In this document: in pieces, positions 24,100 to 37,400 of the stretch
Position numbering within the stretch: position 1 is the stretch's first letter
Layout of the letters: every line of letters starts with the position of its first letter
Position numbers and translations under genes: made by a program
Assembly (NCBI RefSeq): GCF_000189635.1
Contig: NW_002476482.1
Coordinates: forward strand, 70,049-134,048
Source of the DNA: Tetrahymena thermophila SB210
Taxonomy: Eukaryota; Ciliophora; Oligohymenophorea; Hymenostomatida; Tetrahymenidae
DNA length: 64,000 nucleotides
Direction: 5' to 3'
Notes under the pieces: model-generated
What the model was told of the DNA's origin: nothing
Seen by the model: the letters and a program-made list of their open reading frames with translations, nothing else
Database searches by the model: none

Positions 24100-26033
24100 A
24101 TGAGATTATTTGTTATAATTTTAGTCTTAGTATCGCTTTCTCTTAGTAGATCTGATTTTTTAGAAAATGAATAAAGAGATGTTTCTTACTCTAAACAAAT
24201 AAACAAACTACTTAAAAAATTAGATGAATAATATTACCATGAAGAATAAGAGTTCAAATATTTTCCACCTTAATTCTACTAAAAAAAAGGATTGTATTCT
24301 TCATACATTCACGGCAATGCTATGGACAAAGAAAATGGGTATTTATACCATTTAGTTAGATAGTATATCGGATGTCCTGATAGCAATATGTTTGTGAGTA
24401 ATTTTGTGTTATCTGCCCTTCTTGATTGCGCAGAATTTGGAACTATTTAAATTGATTAAGACTTATTTGAATAAACAATTGATACAATTTTAGAATTTAG
24501 AGATAAAAACTAAAAAGAAGGCATCCCCTCTTACTCTTTCTGGTTATAAAAGTTAAAAAATGAAACATGGTATTCAAGCCCAATCAATCTAGAGAATATT
24601 GCTAATTCAATGAAATATATGCCTGAGTGGGTAAAAACTATTTTAGCCAAAATGGGTCTGAATTTTGTAGCAATGTCTAATTTAATTATTGATGCATTTC
24701 ATCTCCCTCCTGATGCAGATGATTCTTCAGTTAATATTGGTAAATAAATAAATTTATTTTATTAAATTTTCAATATATTGAAAATATTTTTTATCATAAA
24801 ATAGCACTTGGATATAGAATAATGAATTCTCCTTTTATTAGACAATCAATTAAAGATAAATGGATCCGTAATAACTATGATGTTAATGGTTATTTCAATT
24901 TACTAAAGAAATATTCTTATAAGCCATTCGATACTTCAAACTCTTCGCTTAACACTATTGATATTAGAACATATTTTGGTTTTAATGAGTACTTGTCATA
25001 ATTAAACAGAACTGAGAATTTTTAGCTTTTTACTACTTGGATAATGAGCACTGATGATTAAATTGAGAAATTAGTTGCTATTCCTAGCAATGTTAATAAC
25101 TTTGATTGTTCAGTCTTAAGTAATACACTTTTTGGCCTGCACCATGCTTTACTCTACTCAAACTAAACTGAATTTGAAAAAATATTTGATTAAGAGCTCT
25201 AAGGTTTATATTTAAACTCAACTGACATTATAAATTATGCTATCAATTCAGAAATTGCACTCAGACATCCAGATATTGCCTTCTTCTATTATCCATCTGT
25301 TTATGATTTTTATTGGTTTGTTGCTAGAAATGTTCACTTGCTTAATTCTAATAAGTAAAAAATTTAGCATAGCTTAATTAAATAAGTAGCAGATAGTTTA
25401 AACGAATCTATGAAGAATAAAGGAACGAAGTTTCTCTTAAATAATGCAAAGCTAGATAAGAATGGAAATATTTACTGGGAAGAGTTTTTAGGAGTATATA
25501 ATAATAAAACTTATAATGAAGACACTACATTTTCTACAGTTATGACCTTAAATGCTCTCCTCGATACTTGGACAGTCTCAATAAGTCACTAAAATGGAAC
25601 TATAAGCAGAATCTTTGACCCATAAACTCCTAAAAATGTAACTAATACTATTTAGAAAGGAATATAAACTTTGCTTAAGGACAATTCTTTCTCAAAGAGT
25701 AATTAAAATGCATTCTTTTCAGGAAGTTTTAAATCTGTTAACACTTGGTTTTATTATCCTATGAATGTAAATTATTATCTAAATGGAACTGTATTTGATC
25801 CTCATAATCCCCCTGTAGTTCTAAATGAGTAAGTTGCAGCAGTAAGAGGCATTTATAATCAGTCAGAATACTAAGAATTATTACAATAAAAGTGGTTTGG
25901 CTTCAAGCCAATTGAAGAATTTTTAGGATATAATTATGAATCATTTTCTTATCCTTATTGGTCATCTCCATCAATAACACTAAGTATGGGCATGTCATTA
26001 CTTAGTAAATACTAATCTATCCATTTAGATTGA
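24100..26033 (+). CDS. Secreted DxDD/QW-motif protein, copy 4 (622 aa)
   Basis: Exons 24100-24739 and 24805-26033 with a 65-bp intron give 623 codons ending in TGA 26031-26033. It is the most diverged member. The N-terminus (MRLFVIILVLVSLSLSRS) is a typical signal peptide. The QW-like motif is FWLQKLKNETW, with Gly replaced by Glu. The acid motif is DADDSS, again directly before the phase-1 intron. The block YPSVYDFYWFVARNVHLLNS and the ending PYWSSPSITLSMGMSLLSKY are conserved. Strong conservation of the DxDD region across four copies with different signal peptides argues that it is functionally constrained. The function is inferred only at fold level. Confidence 0.85.
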
Positions 26034-26700
26034 ATCAAATAATCAAATAACTTTAATGCATCATATTTTTACTATTTCTAAATTCGTTGAAAAATTTAAT
26101 TCTATAAGATAATTAATATTTTATAATACCATTTTTTGTTTTCAAATATACATAAATATTAAACACTAACAAAATATAATTTTATTAAACTATTATGTAA
26201 ATAAATAATTATTCAATAATACACTCTAAATAAATATGATATGATATTAAATTCAAATATTTTATTTTCAAAAATTATTATTTTAACTAATTTTTAATAG
26301 CTTGGAATTAAAAAAATATTTTCACCTCTGGATACTTTAATATAATTATATGTATTAAATTTTTTAATATCTGTTGATGTTAATTTAAAACAAAGAATTT
26401 AATCTTAAGTTTTATTTCATACTATTTTAGGGACTTTTAATGTTAACTATTTATTTTCAATCTTTCTAAGCATTTCTTAAAATTTTTTTTTTTTACTTGA
26501 GATATGTGACAAATTTTAGAAAAATTAGATACAGTTTAAAAATATAATTTAATGCTTTTTAAAAAAAGTTAAATAATGAATTTCTTATAGTCATAGATTA
26601 ATTTTGTTCCTAATAGAAATAAAATTTTCATGTTTCAAAACATTATTATTTCAAATAAAAATATATAATTTTTAATTAATTATTCGACTTATTATAAAAA
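26034..26700. other. Intergenic A/T region
   Basis: 3' flank of copy 4. Nothing recognisable beyond A/T-rich sequence and homopolymer runs. Confidence 0.6.
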
Positions 26701-27196
26701 TTAAAAAAAAAGCATTAAAAAATATTTAATAATTGTAAATAAGTAGATTTTAAATTAAATTTCAAAATAATTCTGACTCATAAATTGGGTAATTGTTTGC
26801 TTCTACTGTATAATAATTTGTTATTTTTGATTAATTATTTATTAATTGTGAAGCTTTACTCAAAATAAAGTTCTTAAATTTAAATTATAATATAGTTGCT
26901 ACCAAATAAAACTATTGTAACTGTTTTTTATATACCATATTCATACATATTAAAAAAAAGCATTAAAAATATTTAGTAATTATAAATAAGTAGATATTAA
27001 ATTAAATTTCAAAATAATTCTGACTCATAAATTGGGTAATTGTTTGCTTCTACTGTATAATAATTTGTTATTTTTGGTTAATTATTTATTAATTGTGAAG
27101 CTTTACTCAAAATAAAGTTCTTATATTTAAATTATAATATAGTTGCTACCAAATAAAACTATTGGAACTGTTTTTTATATTCCATATTCATACATT
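26701..27196. repeat. Tandem duplication of a ~249-bp unit
   Basis: Unit 1 (about 26701-26949) and unit 2 (about 26950-27196) are direct repeats with only a few differences; both contain CTGACTCATAAATTGGGTAA and CCAAATAAAACTATTG. Unit 2 includes the last ~60 codons and stop of the minus-strand gene at 27009-28250, so unit 1 is a duplicated 3' end lying just downstream. The near-identity suggests a recent event. Confidence 0.85.
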
Positions 27197-28250
27197 CTCT
27201 ATTTCTAGGGTTAAATCTTTTAGGAGCATTATCAAAGTTTTAGTATTATTCTATTTCCTTAATATTCTTTTATCTATCAAGATCTTTGATAAACTAATAA
27301 ACTGTTTTTTTTTCTTAGGGATTTCTGCCTAGCTCACACTATTCTAATAATATGCTTACATCCCTAAATAGATAACTTTCTAAATATTTAGAATAGTTAC
27401 ATTAAAAGTAAGTCCTTTATTCTTGATCTTACTACATCTAAATTATTTCTTCTTTATCAAACTCAATGATTCTAAAATTATTTAACATAAGCAAAGGAAC
27501 TATCAAAACAGTAACTTTCTTTTTCTAATTTAACATTTCTTCTTATGCTTCTATTAAATCTAAATAGTGATAAGAAAAATCACAAATTATATTTAATTCT
27601 GGTGTGCGCTTGGTAACTAAAAAACATACAATTATGCATTCTTAATCGTTTTAACATATTAAATCTACCTTCTTAGAAGTTTGTAAATATTTTATTGTTT
27701 GATTTGGTTGGATTATACTCATTTATCTTTTTTAAAGATATTCTTAAATAATTTTAACTTAAAATTATAAAAATTCATTTTGATCATCAGTGAAGTAAGA
27801 GTCCTTAAAGCAGCTTCCTGTTTCGAAATATTAGATTATTTATTTGTGGGTATTTTGTGAAATTTCTTTTCTTTTTTTAAGATCATCTAAGTTTACTTTT
27901 AAAAAATTTTATGGAATGAATTCTCTTTGTATCTTCATAAATTTTTTATCATTATTTTCTTTTTAATACCAGTCAAATCCTTTAATTTGAAATGAACCTT
28001 CAATTTATTTATTCTTATCATTTTTCTACTTTTTTTAAATATTATCTAAGCTTTGACTTTCATCTGAGCCACTCAAACTCTCTTATAACTTTTTATTGCT
28101 TCTTTTTTTAGACTTTACAATCTATTTTTATTAATCTTAAGATTCTTCTAATTTTTAATTATTTGTGCCTTTTTCCTCTTGAATTAATTTCTAATTATCT
28201 TTTAAAGCTTACTTTTCCAATATTTTTTACTCTTTTTTAGTAATCTTCAT
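27009..28250 (-). CDS. Degenerate paralogue of RecB/Cas4-like nuclease (413 aa)
   Basis: A single-exon frame of 414 codons on the minus strand from ATG 28250 to TGA at 27011-27009. An in-frame TGA lies a few codons upstream of the ATG, which fixes the start. The first ~90 residues are Lys/Glu/Gln-rich and likely disordered. The rest aligns with the plus-strand gene at 29382: GSFQIKGFDWY matches GPFEMKGFEWF, KVDLI matches YIDLL, and VTVLIVPL matches ITILIVPL. Where the paralogue has IIVDWK this protein has IIVCFL, so the metal-binding Asp and catalytic Lys of the PD-(D/E)XK motif are gone. The frame is intact, so it may be a pseudoenzyme or an early pseudogene. Its 3' end lies in a tandem duplication. 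Confidence 0.75.
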
Positions 28251-29381
28251 TCTTGATTTTCCTTATTATTTTCAGGTATTTATTTTGATATTGATTTTTC
28301 TATTTTTTTTGTTTACTTATTTTTAATTTAAAATAAAATTATAAACTTTAAGCTAACTTTATTTGATTTTATATTGTTAAAACTTATTAAATGATATTTG
28401 GATAAAAGCGTTTTAATCTTTCAAATATTTATTTATTATTAACAACAAAAAATTAATATTTATCAGAAAAATTTAATGATTAGGGAATTAATATAAACAT
28501 TATTTATATTTTTTTCTTATCGAATTTAATTAGGTTATTAATTTAATTTGAATTCTAAGGATATAATTTTTTTTGATCAAAATTAATTAGAAAATTTAAT
28601 ATTATAAAAATAATAATAATAATGAGAAAATTTATTTCTGAGATAAAATATTTTTGTAACTTTATTTTGTTATGATTTTTTTCCTATTTTAAAAATAAAA
28701 ATATCATTTAAAAATTGACAATTCTTTTTAATAAAAAAAAAAATGTAACTACAAATTATTTCACCTAAAAGAATAAAAACAAATATTTATTAAAATAAAT
28801 AATGAAAAAGTTTTATTTCTTGAAAAATAAGATGATTTATTTAAAATGAGATTGCTTATTTAATCTAATTATGATAAAATATTAATTATTTATGATATTA
28901 AAAAATAATAATGCATTCATAATTGATTTAAAAAATAAATAAATACGAATGATATTTAAGAAAGTAATTTAATTTTTAGCCAAAATAAGCTTTTTTGAAT
29001 TTGATTTTACAGTTTTTAAAATTTTTGTAAAAATTTGAGATAAAAGTATTTTTTTTATCTTTTGATTTTGATCAGAAAAATTTTATAATTAAAGGATGAG
29101 ATAAATATTATTTATATTATTTTATTGATCAAATTAATTAAGTTAATAATTTGATTCATATTTAAAAAGATAGAATTTTTTTAGTTTATTTTTTTTTGAT
29201 CAAAATTAATAAGGAATATTAATTTGATAATAATTTTGAGATAAAATTTTTTTTTTTGAGATAAATTAATTTCCTTATTTTATCTCTAATAATTTTTAAT
29301 CATCTATCTATAAATAACAGTCCCATTTCACAAATTAGTAATAATCTTTAATAAAAAAAATAAAAGCAAATAATAAATACC
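28251..29381. other. Intergenic between divergent nuclease paralogues
   Basis: Very A/T-rich. Two blocks resemble each other: about 28500-28980 and about 29100-29575, sharing TTTTGATCAAAATTAAT, GAGATAAAAT and ATTGATTTAAAAAAT. The second block includes the 5' end of the gene at 29382, so the first is a decayed duplicate of its promoter and start. An (AAT)n microsatellite sits near 28608-28624. Confidence 0.5.
28802..28980 (+). pseudogene. Decayed 5' fragment of nuclease gene
   Basis: This stretch loosely follows the first ~200 bases of the coding sequence at 29382. A TTATTTAATCTAATTATGATAAAATATTAA-like segment and ATTGATTTAAAAAAT occur in the same order and spacing. It carries in-frame TGAs and no downstream coding region, so it looks like a relic of a 5'-end duplication. 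Similarity in A/T-rich DNA is easy to overread. Confidence 0.35.
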
Positions 29382-30683
29382 ATGAATTGCTTTAAAGAGT
29401 CTTTAAATCTTTAAAAAAAAAATTATTTATAGATAAATGATCAGATTATTTAATTTAGCTAATAAGAATAAAATGTTAATAATGATATTTTAAAATAAAA
29501 ATAAATTATTGATTTAAAAAATGAAAAAAATATAATTGAAATTTAATAAAATAATTTATCAGTTAATTTTTAAAGTGATGAAGAATAAGAGGAAGAAAAT
29601 AAAAATGATAAATAAAACATTGAAGAATAAGAAAATGAATTGAATATTAATAAAAAGAGAAAATTTGATGAATTTAATGATGAAGAAATATCATAAACAT
29701 AGGAATTAGATTCATACACTGAAATTTTGGTGGATGTTCCAGCTAAAAAACAAAGTTCTAGCAATAGGAATAAATTTGAAGGTCCATTCGAAATGAAAGG
29801 CTTTGAGTGGTTTGAAAAAAATGGCTTAAAATATCTTAAAATTATAAAAAATGAAATTTAAGATATAAATTTAAATTGTTTTAAATCAAAAGTATCTCAA
29901 AAAAGTGATATGGGAAAATAGATTCATAAATTGATTAAAAAATATATAGACACAGAAAACGAATGTGTTTTTGATGAATTTTTTAATTAAGAAGAGAAGA
30001 TTTATATTAAATATTAAATTGATCAAACAATTAAATACTTAAAATTAAGAGGTATGGATACATTTTATACTGAAAAACTTTTAAAGAGTGAATAATCTTA
30101 ATGTAAATATATAGATCTTTTAGCTGTAAATAAAAAAAATAAATAATGTATAATTGTAGATTGGAAGTTTTAAAATAAAACATAAAATCATATTATTAAA
30201 TATGGGGATTAGCATTTCATTTAGTAGATAAATGCAGCTATGAATGAATTTTAAGACTATAATATAACAATTTTAATTGTTCCTCTATAGAATTTAAGAA
30301 ATTTTTAATTTATTGAATTTACAAAATAGGATGTTGAACTTGTGTAAGAAGATTAGCTATAGTTAAAATCGTACTAAAATTAAAAAATGTATTTACTGAA
30401 TTAAAAATTTAAGGATAATATTCATTTAAATTAATGTACACTTGATTCAAATTTTACCAATTTAACTCTTTAATAATATGCTTAACTCTTATACAACAGT
30501 GAAGATTCTTAATAAATTAATCATTTTTTAAATATTGATAATTGTTAAAATTATAAAGACATATCTGAAATAAGCACCTCTAAATATATAACTAAATTAG
30601 ATTAATTTTTTATCATAAATATTTTACTCAAAAATATGATGAATAAAAAAAAATAAGACAAATTAAATAAAATTATTGATTGA
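29382..30683 (+). CDS. Putative PD-(D/E)XK nuclease, RecB/Cas4-like (433 aa)
   Basis: A single exon of 434 codons from ATG 29382 to TGA 30681-30683. Residues 1-130 are low-complexity, with an acidic Glu/Asn/Gln stretch and a basic NKKRKF that could be a nuclear signal. The core holds a nuclease signature: Asp245 in YIDLLAV, then IIVDWKF with Asp260-Trp-Lys262, 15 residues apart. It is followed by HFIQQINAAMNEF, resembling the Gln..Tyr motif III of RecB, Cas4 and related exonucleases. An upstream Glu around 233-240 could supply the remaining metal ligand. The inferred role is metal-dependent DNA cleavage, with host process unknown. A paralogue lacking these residues lies divergently at 27009-28250. 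The C-terminal ~130 residues are Gln/Asn-rich and not recognised. Confidence 0.7.
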
Positions 30684-31463
30684 ATAAAATTTGTTTTATA
30701 TTTATTTTTATAAATCCTTTTTATTAGAATATTCCATTGTTTAAAAATCATAAAATTTTTTTTTTCTCTTCAAACCCAAATTAAATATTTATTAATTTAA
30801 TTTAATATTATTGTGAATTATTAAATTAAAAATAATACTAAAAATTTCAATTTATTTTTTAATATTTAAATGAAGTATTTTAATTATCATAAAATTAAAT
30901 TGTTAGAATTATTTAAAGATAAAAAAAATATTTATTAATAAAATTATTATTTATGAAATAAAATCTATTAAAACTAATTATTTTGATAGAAGGAATATTT
31001 AATTTGTATGTATTAATTATTATTTTTTTAATTAAAAGTAGATTAATATTTACTAGTAAGGATACTTTAAATATGAAAGCTCACTATATTTGTATTTACT
31101 TGAAAAAGAGTTTGAAAAATTCTTCAAAAGAAGGTTAAAAAATGTAAGTTAAAAACATCATAATTTATACTCATTTATTTTTGACAATAAAATTTTGAAT
31201 CATTCAGAAATTTGGGAAAATTAAAAAAATAGTTAATATCGAAGATGTATGCTATGTTATTCGATTTAAAAATGGCTAAAAAAATACTAATAAAAGTAAA
31301 ATTTATAATTATTTATCATGTTATTTTGATACAAAAGTTTCTTAATTTATAAATAACAGTAAAAAAAATAAGCAAATAGTTTGGTGAATTTAATTCTTCA
31401 TAAAAAGAAAAGTTATTAAATTTGTAATTAAAGAATAAGTTCTATTTGAATACTACAAAAGTT
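30684..31463. other. Intergenic and conserved 5' flank of giant gene 1
   Basis: No gene seen. From about 30921 to 31463 it matches the DNA before giant gene 2 (about 42140-42649) and giant gene 3 (about 53510-54029). Shared parts are GAAGGAATAT, TTCACTATTTTTGTATT-like and AATAAGCAAAT. The ~500-bp conserved block probably holds promoter and 5' UTR. In-frame reading from it does not extend the signal peptide. Confidence 0.6.
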
Positions 31464-34400
31464 ATGAGTTATAAAATAACTTTGTTTATTTAGGTTTTGA
31501 TATACTTAGTAAAATAAGTAAAGTTGCAAAATATAGCTGATGTATGTTTAATACCTAGCTAATACTTTTAAAACTAAGAAGATACATGTTTATTTTGCAT
31601 GGAAAACTGTAGTTTATGCTATACTGTAGAAATGTGCTTGTAATGTATGCCAGGATACAGTTTAGTAAACATTTTTTATTTTTAAAGTTAAAATAATTCA
31701 TTATTTTTTTATAGAACAATTAGGGGTAGTGCGTAAGCAGTTGTGGAGCGGATTAACTTAAAAACTAGTTGGATTAATAATGCGATAGCTTTCCTGATAT
31801 TAACTGCTAGTAATATAACTATCAAAATTAATGCAATAAATGCAATGATGGGTATATCTTATAAGAAAATGGAATGTGCAAAAATAAATTTTGCTCACAA
31901 TATTAAGGTACTTTTGACAGTATCACCTAAAAATGTTCTTTAGATGGATTTTTACTGTCAGAGTATATTAGAGAATAGTAGAATTCATAAAATAGTGCCC
32001 AGTTTAAGCAGGATTCTTTCAATTTTTAGTACTCCTCTTTAAAAGATAGCCTAAATGAGCAAATAGTAGAAATAAAAGTCTTAGATATTTTAGATCATAA
32101 ATTAGTATTTTTTTAATTTTTATATTTATAATTTAATAGTTTTTAAAATAGGTAATTGGAAGGACGAATTAATATTTAATATTTTATGATTTCTAAAAAA
32201 TGTCTGCATTATATCTACTTGATATGTAAGCTCCTATAATTTAGATATAGACAAATGAATAGTAAATGAAGCTTTACGCTTTGGTTTCGCATTACGATAA
32301 CTTTAATCAAACTTCTTAATATGTTATAAATTAATTAATTCAAATTGATTTGGCTTCATACTAAAAAAATACAATTTTTTAGTATAATAATATAGTAGAT
32401 CAAGTTTTATTTAACCAATAATATTTAATATTTAGAAGTGGAAGCATTTTAAGCATATTTTCGTTAGTAGATTAGTCTATGAAGTAATTAAAAACAAGTA
32501 TAAATATAAGTAGCTTTTGCTTTCTATAAGAAGAAGAAATTATTTTAATTTTAGATAATTAAAATAACATTTTTCTAACAAATCCTTCATTAACAGGATA
32601 TAACTAAATCTATTTAAACTCAAATGAATAATTTGTAATGATAAAATAAAATCTACCTTATAGCATTATAACGGTCATTTAATAAAACTAAGCAAATTTT
32701 TAATAAAATTTAGTAGTTTACTTAATTTAAAAATAAGTTGATTCTTCAAATTAGACTCACTACAACTTAGGATAGGTTTTTTTTAATTATTTTTTGTTAA
32801 ATAATACTTAATTTTTATTAGTAAATATAATAAGTGGAATACTACGGATAAGTGATCCAAATAACTAATTAGAAAAATTTAATATATTTGATTTCTAGCA
32901 CTGGTAAAGTTTATTTAATTTATCAATTAAAACTTAAAATTATTTTTTTTAAATTATCTACTTTAAAATATTGATATAATTTATTCAAAAATAGAAATTT
33001 AAATCTGGAATCTGTCTAAATTAGTGTCGACAGTAATTATCAAAAACAGTATACAAAATTATATATAAGATGAATGGATAATAGTAGCATTTGAAGAAAA
33101 TATTTAGGTTTATCTAAATTCTTAAGATGGTTCTCAACTCACTACTTAATACTATAATATTCCTTTTAGATCATAAATAAACACAATAATCTATTACTAA
33201 AATTATATTTTAGTTAGCGTCTTTAATAGCATTTATTCTATTTAATATTTCTAATAACAAAAAAATGGACAGATTTTACAAAGCTTTGCTTAAAGTAATT
33301 GTTCAATAAAAATTCCTAAAAAAATATAAAAAACTTTAATTTTCAGCGATGATGGAAATAAAGTATCCAAATTAATTATCATTTATGACACAGAATATTT
33401 GATTGTTGGTTCTTATTAGGATTAATAAATACTCTTTAGAGATTAAATTGAAGCAAATATCTCTTTTAGCATGATCTAATAATCAATTTTAATATTATTT
33501 GCAGAATCATAGTTAATATAAACTAACTTAGTGAATTTTCAAAAACAAGTAACATAATTTTAAAACATTCTTTTATAAAAAGTTGAAAATGGTAATATTT
33601 ATGTGTTAGAATAAATTAGTACATAGGATTGCTTAAAAGTATAGCTTAATACTTTATCATCTGGCCAAAATTAAGTCTGCTTACTTTAAACTCCAGTAAA
33701 TTCTAATTATAAAAGTTTCTGTGATTGTGATATTAAAATAATGGAAAATAATTTAATTATCTTTGCTTAGTCCACAATATTTTTTGTAATCTATAGATAT
33801 GATTGCTAAATTCTCTTAGAATAAAATAATTATATTTTAAATATATTATTAATTGACTCTAATACTTTGGTAATTTAAAACTAAGGTATTTCAATATTAC
33901 AGTTAAATAAAAATAATGCTCTAATTAGTATTAATGTTTATAATTAAATCAAGAAATATACTTTAATAAAAAATATTTTAGTGATTTGTATAGAGTTTTG
34001 GTTGCTTGCTGGAGGAACTTAAAACCCAATGGTAAAAATAAACCTTAATGAATATGTTAACTATTATTCATAATAATTAAATGAATTTTTTTACGATTAT
34101 GCTGTATCCAACTTTATAGTAAAAATAAAAGGATAAAATTTATAGTATATGGATATGTCATATCCTTTCTTCTCTTATTAATCAGTATCGTTTTAAGATA
34201 ATATAAGCACAGTTGAAGAAGTATAAAACTCAAATTATCTTCTGCTCATAAGATTTATAAATGTAATTAATTTTATTATTAATATATTATTAATAGATTT
34301 AACATTTACATTCATTAAAAATTAAAAATTTTTTCATCTTTTTCTTAAAATAATTTAAATTTAATTTAGGATAAAAATAATGCAGTTATATTAGATGGCC

Positions 34401-37400
34401 ATAATAATACTTACATTTATATAAACAAGAATTTAGGAAATATAATGTATTTCTTAAATAGTTATTTATTCATGCAATATCCTTCAAATTAATTACTAGT
34501 TATATAAGGAATTTATAAAGTAAATTAAAACCTACTTTTTAAATTCAAATCTCCATACGCATTTACTAATGATATTTAATAAATAATTGGAGATATAAGC
34601 TCTAAATAAATATAAATATACTCTCTTAGAGATGGGTCTTAAAAAGTATACATAAGTAAATTTTTAATTATGTAATATTCAATAACAATTTTTTCAAAGA
34701 TAGTGTAGATAATTTAAGCGGTCAGTTAACAAATTATATAGAAAATACAGAAATTTACATGACAATTAATATAAGCAGTTTTGGTAGTATATTATTCGTA
34801 GATTTATTAACCTGTAAAATGATTTAAGTATAGATACCTATGTCCTATTAAATTTTAAGAAACGATGATATGCTTTTTATAAGTGTAATTAACTTTTAAA
34901 ACTAATAGACTCTTATAGATTCAAAATTGAATATTCTTTAAGATGCAATGATGAGACTTTAGGGATACATAATTTCTTTATTATGGAAAGAAAATAACTA
35001 TTATTATTTTATCTCAATCTCATAGAACAAGTTTACTGTATTTAATACTAATGGCTCAATTATATTTTAAGAAGATGTTGTTATTACTGACATTGTTGCA
35101 AATAACTAATAATTAATATTTTTCTAACAATAATAAATTGCTCAATACTCAATTAACATAAATAGGAAAAAAATTATTAAAATAAACTCATTCTAAATCA
35201 ACAATCAATACCTAACTTTTAATATTGATTTTTATAATAGGTTAATTTATATATAATTTTTAAGCTAACTTTAGGTCATTTAGATTGATACCCTTAATTT
35301 AGTTCAGTCTATATAAATCTAGAATGATTATGTATATATTGGAGACGATAAAATAAATTAGGTAAATTTTAAATTGTAATTAAAAAATATTTATTTTTTT
35401 TTTAATTTAAAGATATAAATTTATAGATAAGCAAATTAAATAATAGTATTCTAATTGTTTAAAGAATAACTGAGATATTTTCCATTAAACTTTGATTTAA
35501 CAAAAAAAATATTCTTTATAGATAGCGAATTAGGGATAATTGTTATCTGTGATACAACAATACTACAAATTTATGTATTATAGTATATTGGCTATTTTTA
35601 GCTAAGCAGTTTTTCATTCACTCCTTAATCATCAAATCTTGATATTTTTAAAATTAGATTTATTTATAATTACCATTTATCAATACTTATATTTAGTTAA
35701 GCAGGATAATTCTATTTTATTGATATTAACTATTTATACTACAATCAGCAAAGCATTAAAATGGTCTATGATAACTAATCAGCTCTCTTTGGAGAAAACA
35801 ATCAAAATATAATAATGCTTAATAATGATATCAATTACCTTTCTATTTATGATAGTGTAACCTAATAGATTTAAGATAGTATAGTTTTTAAGTAAAATAT
35901 AGATTTAAATGACATAGAAAATTATTAGATTGCCATTCTTCGCTAAATCAACCTTATTATCTGTATAAGAAAGAAAGATTATTATATTATTTAGATTTTT
36001 CCTTTAAAAACAATTTAATAACAAACTCTTTCTGATGTTTAAAATATTTATATTTCAGATAATTATGGTTTAATTCTTTATAGTAATTCAATCTAGCAAA
36101 TATATTTATTTAGCCAAAAAGATTAATAATTTGTCATACTAAAATAAAATTAATAATATATAGGTAAAATTATCTTTATAAACGAAAGATTTATATGTGT
36201 TTAAGTCATAAATTTAGGCTAATAATAATTGTCTATATTCGACACATTGTCCCAGAAATAAATTCCTTTTCCATTTAATAAGGTATCATTAATTTGTTAA
36301 ATTTTAATATAAATTATTTAAAATAAATTAAACTTATATAGCATATATTAATTTTATTACAGAATTAACAAATAAACATATTTTTTTAATTTAAAATATA
36401 TATTTAAAATATAAAACCTATTTTATTTAATTTGAATTGATTCTTCTTCTGGCTAATTTGCATTAAATTATTTATTTTTTAAATTAAAGAAACATAAATA
36501 ATTTTATAATATGTAAATATTAGGGGTAAGCAATAGATCTGAAGATTAAGAATTTTCTTATAGTTTAATAAGTATCTAAAGATAAAACATCTCTCCAGAT
36601 ATTTTAATTTAATTAAAAGGATATTACATTCATTTTTTACTATTACTAGTATAATGGATAATTTTAAATTAAATAACTATTTAATTAACAATTGATTAAA
36701 AATGTTCATAGCATTTACATAATGGGTATGTAAAATAATTTAAATACACTAATTTTGAAAATTAAAGAAAGTAAAAGTTTTATTTTACTTTCTGAAACCA
36801 TTTAAATAAAATAGCTAGCCTTGCCATGCTCAAATAATACTAAAATAAAAGCAGAAAAAGATTATTTTTATTACATTTGTCCTTATGCTTCATTTATTTA
36901 TGACATAAGCGCAACATTTATCTAAAGTATTAAGTATACATTTAGCTCTAATTTGACTATTTAAGATATATCCTACTTAAACTATAATATTTTTATTATA
37001 AATTTGTCATAAAGTTAAATAGATTTATATGAAATAAACTATAAATTTAAGAATAAAATATAATCACTTACTAAAATCATCAATCCTAAAGTTTATAATT
37101 ATTAATTTAATCAAAAAAATGACACTATTTAACTCACAATCTATGGAGTTTCTGATTTTAATTTATTTTAAGCTACCATAAATTATTAATCAAAAAGGTT
37201 CAAATACTAAATAGCTTAGTATTTAAATTAAAATTTAGTCTAGGTTACAACATAAAGCTACATAGATAACTATAAGGTACTTTATTTATTTAATATTTAA
37301 TTTTTTGTTAAATAAAATTTATTTTTAAAAGCACATTGTACTATAATAATAAATATCCTAAACTATCTAATCTCTAAGATACCAAATATACTTTCAGCCT

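Noticed and set aside
32105-32139. Earlier acceptor TAG for intron 2 of giant gene 1, adding four codons
   Set aside because: Copies 2 and 3 lack this TAG; only the acceptor before GTAATTGG is shared by all three.
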